DNA of 64,000 nucleotides from an uncultured Alphaproteobacteria bacterium (GTDB lineage: Bacteria; Pseudomonadota; Alphaproteobacteria; Rhodobacterales; Rhodobacteraceae), in assembly GCA_902573735.1 (NCBI GenBank), contig CACGLH010000002.1:186001-250000 (forward strand), written 5' to 3'. Positions 53,059-62,579 of the stretch are shown piece after piece. Position 1 is the first letter of the stretch. Each line of letters begins with the position of its first letter. The notes below the pieces were generated by a model. The model was not told where the DNA came from. It worked only from the letters and a program-made list of their open reading frames with translations, and ran no database searches. A program made the translations under genes and the position numbers.

Positions 53059-54190
53059 ATTGAATTTATCGTCTATTTTTTCGCAATTATTGTTATTATT
53101 TTTTGTTATTTTATGGATTACCCCAACCTTCGGACTTTTGATCAGTTCATTCAGAGATAAAGATCAACTGGCTATTAGCGGTTGGTGGACTTCATTAATT
53201 AATACTGAGGTAAGTGAAATTCACAGAACTAAGGGTAAAAATGAACAGTCAAAAGAAAATGAAGTTTATTTCATAAGGGGTAATTTATTTAAAGAGGACA
53301 AAGGGAAGAAAATACTAAGTTTTGGTGTAACTTCAAAAAATATAAATGCTTACATGGTTGGTGAAAAAGCTGTATTAAAAGATAAATCTGAAATAGTTGT
53401 ATTTGAAAATGGAGATTACGAATGGAGATCAGAAAATGAATTTAAAAAGAAAAAAGGCAGAAGAATATTTATCACTGCAAAAAGCCCACCTAGTTTTACT
53501 TTAGACAATTATAAAGAAGTATTATTTGAAGCAGGTTTAGGTCAAGCATTTTTGAATACAATTGCAGTTGCATTACCTGCTACATTGATTCCTTTAATAA
53601 TCTGCTCTTTTTTCGCATATTCTCTTACATGGATGAATTTTTTTGGGAGAGACATACTATTAGCCACAATCATAGCATCTCTTGTGGTGCCACTTCAGAT
53701 GTCTTTAATCCCAATTTTAACAATTTATAATGACTTGGGAGCACTTTTCAATATAGAGGCAAAATCATTTCCTGGTATTTGGATGGCACATACTGGTTTT
53801 GGTCTAGCGTCTACAACTTTTCTATTATGGAATTTCATGAAATCTCTGCCTAACGAAATGCTAGAGGCAGCTAAGGTAGATGGTGCCACTCATTATGATA
53901 CTTTTGTTAGAATAGTTATACCATTATCTATTCCTGCATTTGCATCTATTTTTATTTTACAATTTCTTTGGGTATGGAACGATCTATTAGTTGGGTTAGT
54001 ATTTTTGGATAAGCACCCAAGTGAAATAATCTTAACTGCAAAACTAAAAGAATTATTGGGTTCTTATGGAGAAAATTGGGAAATTTTAACAACTGGTGCA
54101 TTTATATCCATGACAGTCCCTTTATTTATTTTCTTTTCTCTGCAGAGATTTTTCATTAGAGGACTAGTTGCAGGTTCTGTTAAAGGATAA
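53048..54190 (+). CDS. Sugar ABC transporter permease (AglG-like; start set at ATG 53048)
   Basis: EAAKVDGATHYDTFVRIVIPLSIPAFASI EAA loop; large extracytoplasmic insert after TM1. Confidence 0.9.
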   Translation: MKFKLNLSSIFSQLLLLFFVILWITPTFGLLISSFRDKDQLAISGWWTSLINTEVSEIHRTKGKNEQSKENEVYFIRGNLFKEDKGKKILSFGVTSKNINAYMVGEKAVLKDKSEIVVFENGDYEWRSENEFKKKKGRRIFITAKSPPSFTLDNYKEVLFEAGLGQAFLNTIAVALPATLIPLIICSFFAYSLTWMNFFGRDILLATIIASLVVPLQMSLIPILTIYNDLGALFNIEAKSFPGIWMAHTGFGLASTTFLLWNFMKSLPNEMLEAAKVDGATHYDTFVRIVIPLSIPAFASIFILQFLWVWNDLLVGLVFLDKHPSEIILTAKLKELLGSYGENWEILTTGAFISMTVPLFIFFSLQRFFIRGLVAGSVKG

Positions 54191-54297
54191 AAACTTAAAA
54201 TTTTTTTTATTTATTTAAATAAGATACTTGCTAGATTAAAATTTATTTTGTTAGATGATATCAGTAATTCATTAACGATTTAATAAAGGTTAAAGCT

Positions 54298-55614
54298 ATG
54301 CAAAGAATTGTATTAATTGGAGCTGGTAGCACAATATTTGGTTTGGGAGTTGTTGGAGATATTTTTAAATCTAAATCATTAGACGGATCGACAATTGTAC
54401 TTCATGATATAAATCCAAAAGCATTAGATAATACATATAAGATTGCAAAAAAATACAAAGAAAAATTAGGAAAAAATATTTCAATTCAAGCGACTACTTC
54501 AAGAAAGGAAGCGCTCAAAGGAGCCTCCTTTTGTTTAATCTCTATAGAAGTTGGAAATAGGTTTGATTTATGGGATCAAGATTGGAAAATGCCACTTCAA
54601 TATGGAGTAAAGCAAGTTTATGGTGAAAACGGAGGACCAGGTGGACTATTCCATTCTCTTAGAATTATCCCTCCCATTTTAGAAATTTGTAGAGATATAC
54701 AAGAAATATGTCCTGATGCTTACGTTTTTAATTATTCAAATCCTATGCAACGTATCTGTCATGCTGTTACTACAAAATTTCCAGATCTAAAGTTTATAGG
54801 ATTGTGCCATGAAATTGAATCTATGCGTCGACAACTACCTTCATTAATGGAAACAGAATTATCCAATATAGAATTTAGAGCAGGTGGCTTGAATCATTTT
54901 AGCATATTATTAGATGCTAAATATAAAAATAATGGGGAAGACGGTTATCCGTCAATTAGAAGAAATTTCAGGGATTATTTTAAAGATCTTGTTAATGATC
55001 ATGAAGGTTTTGTGTCTGATCCTGGTGCAGAAAGAGGTGTTTTTTTTAAAATATATGAGGATTTTAATTATTTGCCTATTACTACGGATAGTCATTTAGG
55101 TGAATATGTACAATGGGCATATAGTGTAGCTGATCATGGAGGAATCTTACATTTTTATGACAGTTACAAAGAAAAATGCTTAACATTTTTTGAAAGTGAT
55201 AAGCTATATTCTTCTTTTTTTGATATGGACAGTCATACTTTTCATGAAAGATTTGTACCTATTGCTGAAGCTATTATTGAGGATCAAGAAATAGAGGAGG
55301 CGTCTGTAAATATACCTAACAGTGATTTTATTGACTGTTTGCCTTCAGATATTGTCGTTGAAGTACCAGCCATTATAAATAAAAAAGGTATAAGAGGTAT
55401 TAAACTTTCAAATTATCCTAAAACATTTGGAAGCTTATTAAATTTACAAACTGGTGTTATTCAACTGACTACACAAGCAGTTTTAGAGAAATCAAAACAT
55501 AAAGCCTATTTAGCTTTATTAGCGGATCCAGTTGTTACAAGTGTTAATAATGCTGAGAAATTACTAAATAATATGATTTCAGCTCAACATAAGTATCTAT
55601 CTTATTTGAATTAA
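54298..55614 (+). CDS. GH4 family alpha-glucosidase/alpha-galactosidase
   Basis: IVLIGAGSTIFGLGVVGDIF NAD-binding; NYSNPMQRICHA; GLCHEI; GGLNHFSILL. Confidence 0.94.
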   Translation: MQRIVLIGAGSTIFGLGVVGDIFKSKSLDGSTIVLHDINPKALDNTYKIAKKYKEKLGKNISIQATTSRKEALKGASFCLISIEVGNRFDLWDQDWKMPLQYGVKQVYGENGGPGGLFHSLRIIPPILEICRDIQEICPDAYVFNYSNPMQRICHAVTTKFPDLKFIGLCHEIESMRRQLPSLMETELSNIEFRAGGLNHFSILLDAKYKNNGEDGYPSIRRNFRDYFKDLVNDHEGFVSDPGAERGVFFKIYEDFNYLPITTDSHLGEYVQWAYSVADHGGILHFYDSYKEKCLTFFESDKLYSSFFDMDSHTFHERFVPIAEAIIEDQEIEEASVNIPNSDFIDCLPSDIVVEVPAIINKKGIRGIKLSNYPKTFGSLLNLQTGVIQLTTQAVLEKSKHKAYLALLADPVVTSVNNAEKLLNNMISAQHKYLSYLN

Positions 55615-55634
55615 TAAATTGGTAATTTTATAAA

Positions 55635-56744
55635 ATGGCTGAAATACAAATAAACTCGTTAAATAAATCTTTTGGAAAATCTAGAGTTATTAAAGATGTA
55701 TCACTTTGTATTAAGAGTCGTTCTTTTACTGTTATAGTAGGCCCAAGTGGCTGTGGGAAATCAACCTTATTAAGAATGATAGCTGGTTTAGAAAAAATCG
55801 ATTCAGGAGAGATAAAAATAGCTGGTAAGTCTGTTAACGATTTACCTCCTAAAGATCGAGACATTGCAATGGTTTTTCAATCATATGCTTTATACCCGCA
55901 TATGACTGTTTTTAATAATATGGCTTTTGGTTTGAAATTAGAAAAAAAATCTAAAATTGAAATAAAAGAAAGAGTAAAAGAAGCTGCGAGAATTTTACAG
56001 ATAGAAAGTTTATTAGATAGGAAGCCTAAGCAACTATCAGGGGGCCAGAAACAGCGTGTAGCAATTGGAAGGGCAATCACTAGAAACCCAAAAGTATTTC
56101 TTTTTGATGAACCTTTGTCTAATTTAGATGCTGCTTTGAGAGTTGCAACTAGAATAGAATTAGCCAATTTGCATGATTCAATGCCTGATGCAACGATGGT
56201 GTATGTAACTCATGACCAAGTTGAGGCTATGACTTTAGCTAATCAAATAATTGTACTTTCTGAAGGTCAAATTGAACAAATTGGTTCTCCTTTAGAATTA
56301 TATGAAAAACCACAGAATTTATTTGTCGCAAAATTTATTGGCTCTCCAGCTATGAATATAATTCCAATTGAAATCATTACAAAAGGTATAAATTCATTAG
56401 GTAAAATTGGTGAAAAGCTTAAAATAAACTTGGAAACCAATTTTAATTCTTCCGATATAGGCAGAGAGCTATATTTAGGTTTTCGCCCTGAAAATTTAAT
56501 ACTTTCAAAAAAAGATGAAAATTCATTTTCTGCAAGAGTATCTTTTGTTGAGTCATTGGGAGAATATGCATTAGTTTATGCCTCTGTCAAAGGATCATCT
56601 TCAGATCACGATATTATTGCAAAAGTCTTAGGCACTCCAAAGATAAGTAAAGGAGATCAAGTTTCTTTTCAAATTCAAAAAGGCAAATTGCATTTGTTTG
56701 ATGAGGAAGGCAAGCGTTATGTAAATGGAAAAAAACAAATTTAA
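55635..56744 (+). CDS. Sugar ABC transporter ATP-binding protein (UgpC/MsmK/AglK type)
   Basis: GPSGCGKSTLLRMIAGLEKIDSG; LSGGQKQRVAIGRAI; C-terminal TOBE-like region. Confidence 0.95.
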   Translation: MAEIQINSLNKSFGKSRVIKDVSLCIKSRSFTVIVGPSGCGKSTLLRMIAGLEKIDSGEIKIAGKSVNDLPPKDRDIAMVFQSYALYPHMTVFNNMAFGLKLEKKSKIEIKERVKEAARILQIESLLDRKPKQLSGGQKQRVAIGRAITRNPKVFLFDEPLSNLDAALRVATRIELANLHDSMPDATMVYVTHDQVEAMTLANQIIVLSEGQIEQIGSPLELYEKPQNLFVAKFIGSPAMNIIPIEIITKGINSLGKIGEKLKINLETNFNSSDIGRELYLGFRPENLILSKKDENSFSARVSFVESLGEYALVYASVKGSSSDHDIIAKVLGTPKISKGDQVSFQIQKGKLHLFDEEGKRYVNGKKQI

Positions 56745-57843
56745 GGTAAGTAGCTGGAACGAATGGGATCCACTAAAACACGTTATAGTTGGTAAAGCAG
56801 ATAATTGTCATATTCCTCCTCCAGAACCAGCTCTAGATGCAAAAGTTCCTGAAAATAGTGATATGAAAGGTAAATGGGGTAAGAGACCTCAAGAGACCAT
56901 TGATAAAGGAAATGAGTTATTAGATAACTTCTCAAAGATGCTAGAGGATCGTGGAATAAAAGTTGATAGACCGACTCCAGTTGACTTTTCATTACCAGTG
57001 AGCACTCCTGACTTTACCACAGGTAGTCAATTTGGCTGTATGCCACCTAGAGATGTTCTTTTGACTGTAGGCTCCGAAATTTTGGAAGCTACAATGTCTT
57101 ACAGATGCAGATGGTTTGAATATTTATGTTATAGACCATTACTAAAAAAATATTGGGAAGATGATCCTAATTTTAGGCATGAGTCTGCACCCAAGCCTAG
57201 GTTAACTGATGAAGATTATCACCCTGATTATTTATCAGAAAAAATTGGTGAGCAAAAAAGATTAGAATGGGCGGCAGACAAATTTTTTGTAACTACAGAA
57301 GAAGAGCCATTATTTGATGCTGCTGATGTTTTACGTTTTGGAAAGGATTTAGTCGTACAACATGGATTTACTACAAATAAAAAAGGCATTGAATGGTTAA
57401 GAAGACATTATTCTGATCATAGGGTACATGCAGTTAATTTTCCAGGTGATCCTTATCCTATTCATATAGACGCTACTTTTACTCCCATAAAACCAGGTCT
57501 AATTCTAAATAATCCAAAAAGACGTTTGCCAGATGATCAAAAAAAATTATTTGAAAAAAATGATTGGGAAATTATAGATGCGGCACCTCCAGCTCATAAT
57601 TCGCCACCAGCTCTTTGCTATTCATCTGTTTGGCTAAGTATGAATGTTTTAGTTTTAAATCCTAAAACAGTTTGTGTTGAAAAGTCTGAGGTTTATCAAG
57701 CTGAGCAGTTAGATAGTTTGGGTATGGAAGTAGTTGAAGTAGATTTAAGAGATGCATATGCTTTTGGAGGTGGGCTTCATTGTTGCACCGCTGATGTATA
57801 TAGAGAGGGAAAATGTGAGGACTATTTCCCAAATCAAAATTAA
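56725..57843 (+). CDS. Glycine/arginine amidinotransferase-like (AGAT family) protein
   Basis: WNEWDPLKHVIVGKADN; HIDATFTPIKPGLIL; C-terminal GGGLHCCTADVYREG catalytic Cys region. Confidence 0.85.
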   Translation: MEKNKFKVSSWNEWDPLKHVIVGKADNCHIPPPEPALDAKVPENSDMKGKWGKRPQETIDKGNELLDNFSKMLEDRGIKVDRPTPVDFSLPVSTPDFTTGSQFGCMPPRDVLLTVGSEILEATMSYRCRWFEYLCYRPLLKKYWEDDPNFRHESAPKPRLTDEDYHPDYLSEKIGEQKRLEWAADKFFVTTEEEPLFDAADVLRFGKDLVVQHGFTTNKKGIEWLRRHYSDHRVHAVNFPGDPYPIHIDATFTPIKPGLILNNPKRRLPDDQKKLFEKNDWEIIDAAPPAHNSPPALCYSSVWLSMNVLVLNPKTVCVEKSEVYQAEQLDSLGMEVVEVDLRDAYAFGGGLHCCTADVYREGKCEDYFPNQN

Positions 57844-57867
57844 AAAATTACTAATCTGGTTTAAAAT

Positions 57868-58884
57868 CTAATCCCCATAAAATTCTTTAACAGCTTTTAT
57901 AAAGCTATTTAAAACTTCGTCAGTGATGTTTAAATGCATCACTAATCTAGTCTCAGGGGAAGGCTTAGAAATAATAATCCCTTTATTTTTTAAAAAAGAA
58001 AATAAATCAGACCCTTTTTTTTCAATTGGTTCAAAAAAAACCATATTGGTAAAACTATGTAAATCTTTACCATTTTTTTTACAGTGATATGGGTTCAGAG
58101 CTTTAGCCAAAAAAGAGGCTCTTTCATGATCTTCCTTTAATCTTTTGATATTATTTTTGACTGCATATAAACAAGCTGCTCCTAATACGCCAACTTGCCT
58201 TAAAGCACCTCCCAAAATCTTCCTTTGACGTCGAACTTTATGTTCCATATTTTCTGGAAAACATAATATAGATCCTGCAGGAGCTCCTAAACCTTTTGAA
58301 AAACAAATTGATACACTATCAGCATATTGTGCAATATCTTTTGGTTCACATTTTTGATCTTCAATAGCATTAAATAATCTTGCTCCATCTAAGTGTATAC
58401 TTAAATCCATTTCTTTGGCTTCAGCGTGATTTCTTTTTAAATTTTCTAAAGGTATTACTCGACCTTGAGATGTATTCTCTAAACAAAGTAACTTCGAAAT
58501 CGGATAATGAGGGTCATCGGGTTTTACAGCATTCTTGATAGTACCATCTTTAATTGAAAGACCTTCTTCTACCTCTATAGTGCTAATAGCTATACCACCG
58601 AGTACAGATGCACCCGCAGCCTCATCTAATGCCGTATGGTAGACATTTCCAACAATCATTTCTTCACCTCTACCACAATGAGACAAAATTGCTGATAAAT
58701 TACTCTGAGTTCCACTTGTCATAAAAACAGCTCGATCTTTACCCAAGAGTTCTGAGAACTCTTTTTCCAATTTATTAATGGTAGGGTCTTCTCCATAAAC
58801 ATCATCTCCAACTTCTGCTTCATACATGGCTTGGAGCATTTCTTTTGAAGGTTTAGTTACAGTATCACTTCTTAAATCAATCAT
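57868..58884 (-). CDS. ltaE: Low-specificity L-threonine aldolase
   Basis: MIDLRSDTVTKPSKEMLQAM; GDDVYGEDPTINKLE; HLDGARLFNA. Confidence 0.96.
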   Translation of the reverse strand: MIDLRSDTVTKPSKEMLQAMYEAEVGDDVYGEDPTINKLEKEFSELLGKDRAVFMTSGTQSNLSAILSHCGRGEEMIVGNVYHTALDEAAGASVLGGIAISTIEVEEGLSIKDGTIKNAVKPDDPHYPISKLLCLENTSQGRVIPLENLKRNHAEAKEMDLSIHLDGARLFNAIEDQKCEPKDIAQYADSVSICFSKGLGAPAGSILCFPENMEHKVRRQRKILGGALRQVGVLGAACLYAVKNNIKRLKEDHERASFLAKALNPYHCKKNGKDLHSFTNMVFFEPIEKKGSDLFSFLKNKGIIISKPSPETRLVMHLNITDEVLNSFIKAVKEFYGD

Positions 58885-58970
58885 TCGAAATTAAAAAATT
58901 TGACAGTTTAATATGTAATAAAGATTATAATTAGATTAGATGGTTTGCAACTAAAGAAAAGGAAGTTTTA

Positions 58971-59273
58971 ATGTCAGATGAAAAACCAGCTTACATATTG
59001 GTAGATGTAAAAATTAAGAATGATGAAAATTATGATAAATATAAAAAATTAGCTAAACCTCTTGTTGAAAAATTTGGGGGAGAATATTTAACCAGAGGCG
59101 GACATATGGAAGTTATTTTAGATGAATTATGGTCTCCAACTAGACTGGTATTAGTTAAGTTTCCTAATTTAAAAAAAGCAAAGGAATGGCTTAATAGTTC
59201 AGAATATGCAGAAGTGGCAAAAATAAGGCTTGAAAATTCTGTAGGCACTTTCGTTTTATTAGAAGGTTTTTAA
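58971..59273 (+). CDS. DUF1330 domain protein
   Basis: PAYILVDVKIKNDENYDKYKKLAKPLVEKFGGEYLTRGG. Confidence 0.92.
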   Translation: MSDEKPAYILVDVKIKNDENYDKYKKLAKPLVEKFGGEYLTRGGHMEVILDELWSPTRLVLVKFPNLKKAKEWLNSSEYAEVAKIRLENSVGTFVLLEGF

Positions 59274-59677
59274 TATTTATTTTGATTTTCTTTATTAGCT
59301 AAAAATCCAATTATAGGACACTCAGGTCTTTGATCTCCATTACAACTTTTTGCTACTCTTGAAAGTTCATTTTTTAAGGAATGTAATTCGGACAATTTTT
59401 GTTCAATTTCATTTATTTTTTTTAAGGTTATTTTTTTTACTTCACTACTTGATCTGGTCCTATTTTCGTAAAGGCTCAAAAGTTCTCTACATTCTTCAAT
59501 TGAAAAATTAAATTTTCTGGCTTTTCCTACAAATAATAGCTTTTCAATATCTTGGGGTGTAAAAATTCTGTAATTAGAATTCTCATTAGTTTTAGGATTA
59601 ATTAAACCGATGTCAGAATAAAATCTGACAGTTTTTACAGATAAATTTGATTTTTTTGCGGCTTCACCAATATTCAT
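59270..59677 (-). CDS. MerR-family regulator, CueR-like (start set at ATG 59677)
   Basis: MNIGEAAKKSNLSVKTVRFYSDIGLI HTH; C-terminal CNGDQRPECPIIGFLA = C-x7-C as in CueR-type copper sensors. Confidence 0.9.
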   Translation of the reverse strand: MNIGEAAKKSNLSVKTVRFYSDIGLINPKTNENSNYRIFTPQDIEKLLFVGKARKFNFSIEECRELLSLYENRTRSSSEVKKITLKKINEIEQKLSELHSLKNELSRVAKSCNGDQRPECPIIGFLANKENQNKY

Positions 59678-59689
59678 TTTTAACTCCAC

Positions 59690-59720
59690 TTGACTCTCCA
59701 TTATATGGAGACCTTATGTC
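59690..59720 (+). promoter_or_regulatory. MerR-type promoter/operator for the DUF4396 gene
   Basis: TTGACT (59690-59695), 19-bp spacer containing CTCCA-TTATA-TGGAG dyad (59696-59710), TATGTC (59715-59720). Confidence 0.85.
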
Positions 59721-59741
59721 ATAGATATAGGAACAAAATTT

Positions 59742-60188
59742 ATGTCTACAACAGTTTTAAAATCTAGAATATCTTGGACTTGTAAACATACCTGGAAAAG
59801 AGCTTCTTATAATACATCTTGGTGTTTATTAGGTTGCGCTATTGGTGATCTGGGAACGATTGCTTTTTTTCAATATACGGGCATTCCATGGCCGCCATTA
59901 TTAATTTTCTCACTGGCGATCATAAATGGAATAATCACATCTATCATTTTAGAAACTATCATTCTATCACGTCAAATGCCTTTTTCTGATGCCTTAAAGA
60001 CGAGCTTAGGTATGTCCCTTATATCAATGATTAGTATGGAAATAAGTATGAACCTTGTAGATTATATTTTAGTAGGGGAAGCTAAACTGGTGTTTTGGGT
60101 TGTCCCTATAATGCTTCTAGCTGGATTTATAACTCCACTCCCTTATAATTATTGGAGGCTAAAGGCATTGGGAAAGTCTTGTCATTAA
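59742..60188 (+). CDS. DUF4396 domain membrane protein
   Basis: WTCKHTWKRASYNTSWCLLGCAIGDLGTIAFFQY; 4-TM small membrane protein. Confidence 0.8.
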   Translation: MSTTVLKSRISWTCKHTWKRASYNTSWCLLGCAIGDLGTIAFFQYTGIPWPPLLIFSLAIINGIITSIILETIILSRQMPFSDALKTSLGMSLISMISMEISMNLVDYILVGEAKLVFWVVPIMLLAGFITPLPYNYWRLKALGKSCH

Positions 60189-60194
60189 GTTAAT

Positions 60195-61340
60195 CTAACC
60201 AATAATTTTATTCCCTCTAAGCCAGCTTTGCTTTAAAATTGGCCTATTTTTATATAAACAGAATCTTAATAAATCAGCTCTTTTTCCAATTTCCAACACA
60301 CCTCTATCTTTCAATCCCATTGCTTTTGCAGGATTAGAAGTAACTGTAGCAATACCATAACACATATCTTCGGAAATGATTCCTAATTTTATAGCGCCTA
60401 ATAATAGGGAAGACGGCATATAATCTGAGGATAAAATAGATAAAGTTTTTTCTTCAACTAAATCAATAGCGGAAAGATTTCCAGAATGTGATTTTCCCCT
60501 TAAAAGATTCGGAGCTCCCATAATAACCTTTAAACCATTTTTATTAGAAGCTTTTGCAGCCTCTAATGTGGTTGGAAACTCTGCTAATTTAATTCCCATT
60601 TTTTTTGAACTCAAGACATCATTTAAGGTAGTATCATCATGACTAGCTAGAACAGTATTTAAGTATTTAGAACGCTCTAAAATTTTTTGTTTGTGTATCT
60701 TACCATTTTTCTCTTGTAGTTGATAGAGCAGATTGAAATGTTCATTAATTTCATTCTTAGACATTGAATATTTACCTTTCAAATATTCTGCCATTTTACT
60801 AATGTCTCTAAATTGTCTTTGTCCAGGAGTATGGTCCATCATACTTAAAATACCTATTCTATCTTCCTTTGAAAATTCATCTAATTCTTCAATTAATGTT
60901 TCAGAGCATATTTCAGCTCTTAAATGTATAAAGTGACATACTCTTAAAAAATCAAATTTTAGCATTTCAAGAAAAAGCTTTACTATTTTTTTTGCATATT
61001 TTGGGTAGCTTTTTTTTGTTTCAGAAATTATTGATCCGACCCTTAATGCGTCATAAACAGTAGTTATACCTACACTTGCAAGTTCTGAATCATGAGATAG
61101 AAGTGCAGCATCTAATGGCCAAGTGACACCAGGTCTTGGCTCCATGTGCCTCTCTAAATTGTCAGTATGTAATTCTATAAGCCCTGGACATACAAAGTCA
61201 CCATTACAATCAATAGATTTTTTTGAAGTTTGAGTTCCTTTATCTATAGCTGTTATTATGCCATTATTAAATTTTATGGAACCTTTAAATTGTTCTTTTT
61301 CAAAAACTAATTTGGCATTTGATAAAACATGTTCAGACAT
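60195..61340 (-). CDS. phnM: Phosphonate metabolism hydrolase PhnM
   Basis: DFVCPGLIELHTDNLERHMEPRPGVTWP signature; SSDYMPSSLLLGA. Confidence 0.97.
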   Translation of the reverse strand: MSEHVLSNAKLVFEKEQFKGSIKFNNGIITAIDKGTQTSKKSIDCNGDFVCPGLIELHTDNLERHMEPRPGVTWPLDAALLSHDSELASVGITTVYDALRVGSIISETKKSYPKYAKKIVKLFLEMLKFDFLRVCHFIHLRAEICSETLIEELDEFSKEDRIGILSMMDHTPGQRQFRDISKMAEYLKGKYSMSKNEINEHFNLLYQLQEKNGKIHKQKILERSKYLNTVLASHDDTTLNDVLSSKKMGIKLAEFPTTLEAAKASNKNGLKVIMGAPNLLRGKSHSGNLSAIDLVEEKTLSILSSDYMPSSLLLGAIKLGIISEDMCYGIATVTSNPAKAMGLKDRGVLEIGKRADLLRFCLYKNRPILKQSWLRGNKIIG

Positions 61341-61383
61341 TTATCATAATCCTATTAAAATTAAAATATCTTAGAAAAGAATT

Positions 61384-62049
61384 ATGAAATTTAAAAGGTA
61401 TGCAATTTACTATATTCCAGAAATGGATACTGAGTTTTATAAATCTGGAACTAAATGGTTGGGTTGGGATGTTTTTACGGGAAAGAAAATAGTAAATAAC
61501 AAAGATCATATTACTAAAAATGCTCGGCGTTATGGGTTTCATGGTACTTTGTACCCCCCATTTGAGTTGAAGTCTAAAATAAACTTTAATGATTTTGAAA
61601 AATCTGTTGATCAATTTGCTAAAAATAAAAAAGCATTTGATATGGGAAAAGGTAAAATTACAAATCTGGATCAATTTATTGCAATTTGTTTTAATGAGTC
61701 CGAAAAAAAATTGAAATTTTTTGCGGCAGATTGTATCAAGTTCTTTCACAAATATCGAAAATATCCTTCTCAAAATGAGCTTGAAAAAAGAAGGAAAATT
61801 GGTCTTACAAAAAGGCAAGAAAAAAATCTTGTAGAGTGGGGATATCCTTATGTAATGGAAGAATTTAAATTTCACATGACATTGACAGGACATTTGCAAG
61901 ATAATGAAAAAAAACTTATAGAGAGTAAATTGAAAAAAATATTTATATCCTCTTTTAATAATCCAATTAAATTCAACTCCATTTGTTTGTTGGGTGAAGA
62001 TGCCGATAATTTTTTCCATTTTATTAATCGCTTTTACTTATCAGATTAA
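61384..62049 (+). CDS. DUF1045 phosphonate-associated 2H-phosphoesterase-like protein
   Basis: RYAIYYIPEMDTEFYKSGTKWLGWD; RRYGFHGTLYPPFEL and FHMTLTGHL H-x-T/S motifs. Confidence 0.92.
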   Translation: MKFKRYAIYYIPEMDTEFYKSGTKWLGWDVFTGKKIVNNKDHITKNARRYGFHGTLYPPFELKSKINFNDFEKSVDQFAKNKKAFDMGKGKITNLDQFIAICFNESEKKLKFFAADCIKFFHKYRKYPSQNELEKRRKIGLTKRQEKNLVEWGYPYVMEEFKFHMTLTGHLQDNEKKLIESKLKKIFISSFNNPIKFNSICLLGEDADNFFHFINRFYLSD

Positions 62050-62578
62050 TCTTTTCAATAAATTCTTTCAAAACCAATGAGATTAGTTTGTTGTTATTTA
62101 TTACGATCGCATCTTTATTAATTTGAAAATTTTGTCTATTAAGTCTCAATTTTATTTGATCTAGGGACTCTCGTCCTCTTAATAGAAGCCTTTTTTCCAA
62201 AATTTTCTTATCTGCATGAATATGTATAATTTTTAATTCCGAAAATTTTCTTTTAATTAAAGGTATTGCTTCTCTAGAACCATTAAAAATTACAATATTT
62301 CCTTCATTCATTTTTTGATCTACAGAGATTGGAATTCCATAATGTATTTCATGGGCTTCCCAGAATAAAGAAAATTCACCTCTTTTTTTTTTATCTCTGA
62401 ATTCTTCTAAACTAACTGAAATAAAATCTTCATTTTCTTTCTCATTTTCTAATCTTGTAATAATCCTTTTTGGAAAATAAAAGGGAAGAATTTTTCTTGC
62501 ATTTTTTATTAAAGTATCTTTTCCAACACCTGACGGTCCTACAACAGTAATTATTTTTCCTTTAAGTTTCTTTTGCAT
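62024..62578 (-). CDS. phnN: Ribose 1,5-bisphosphate phosphokinase PhnN
   Basis: GKIITVVGPSGVGKDTLI; guanylate-kinase-like fold features; in phn cluster. Confidence 0.93.
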   Translation of the reverse strand: MQKKLKGKIITVVGPSGVGKDTLIKNARKILPFYFPKRIITRLENEKENEDFISVSLEEFRDKKKRGEFSLFWEAHEIHYGIPISVDQKMNEGNIVIFNGSREAIPLIKRKFSELKIIHIHADKKILEKRLLLRGRESLDQIKLRLNRQNFQINKDAIVINNNKLISLVLKEFIEKINLISKSD

Positions 62579-62579
62579 T

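Noticed and set aside
61333-62019. 228-aa minus-strand ORF antisense to the DUF1045 gene
   Set aside because: Phe/Ile/Lys-rich shadow ORF without recognisable domain; the plus-strand DUF1045 protein has clear motifs.
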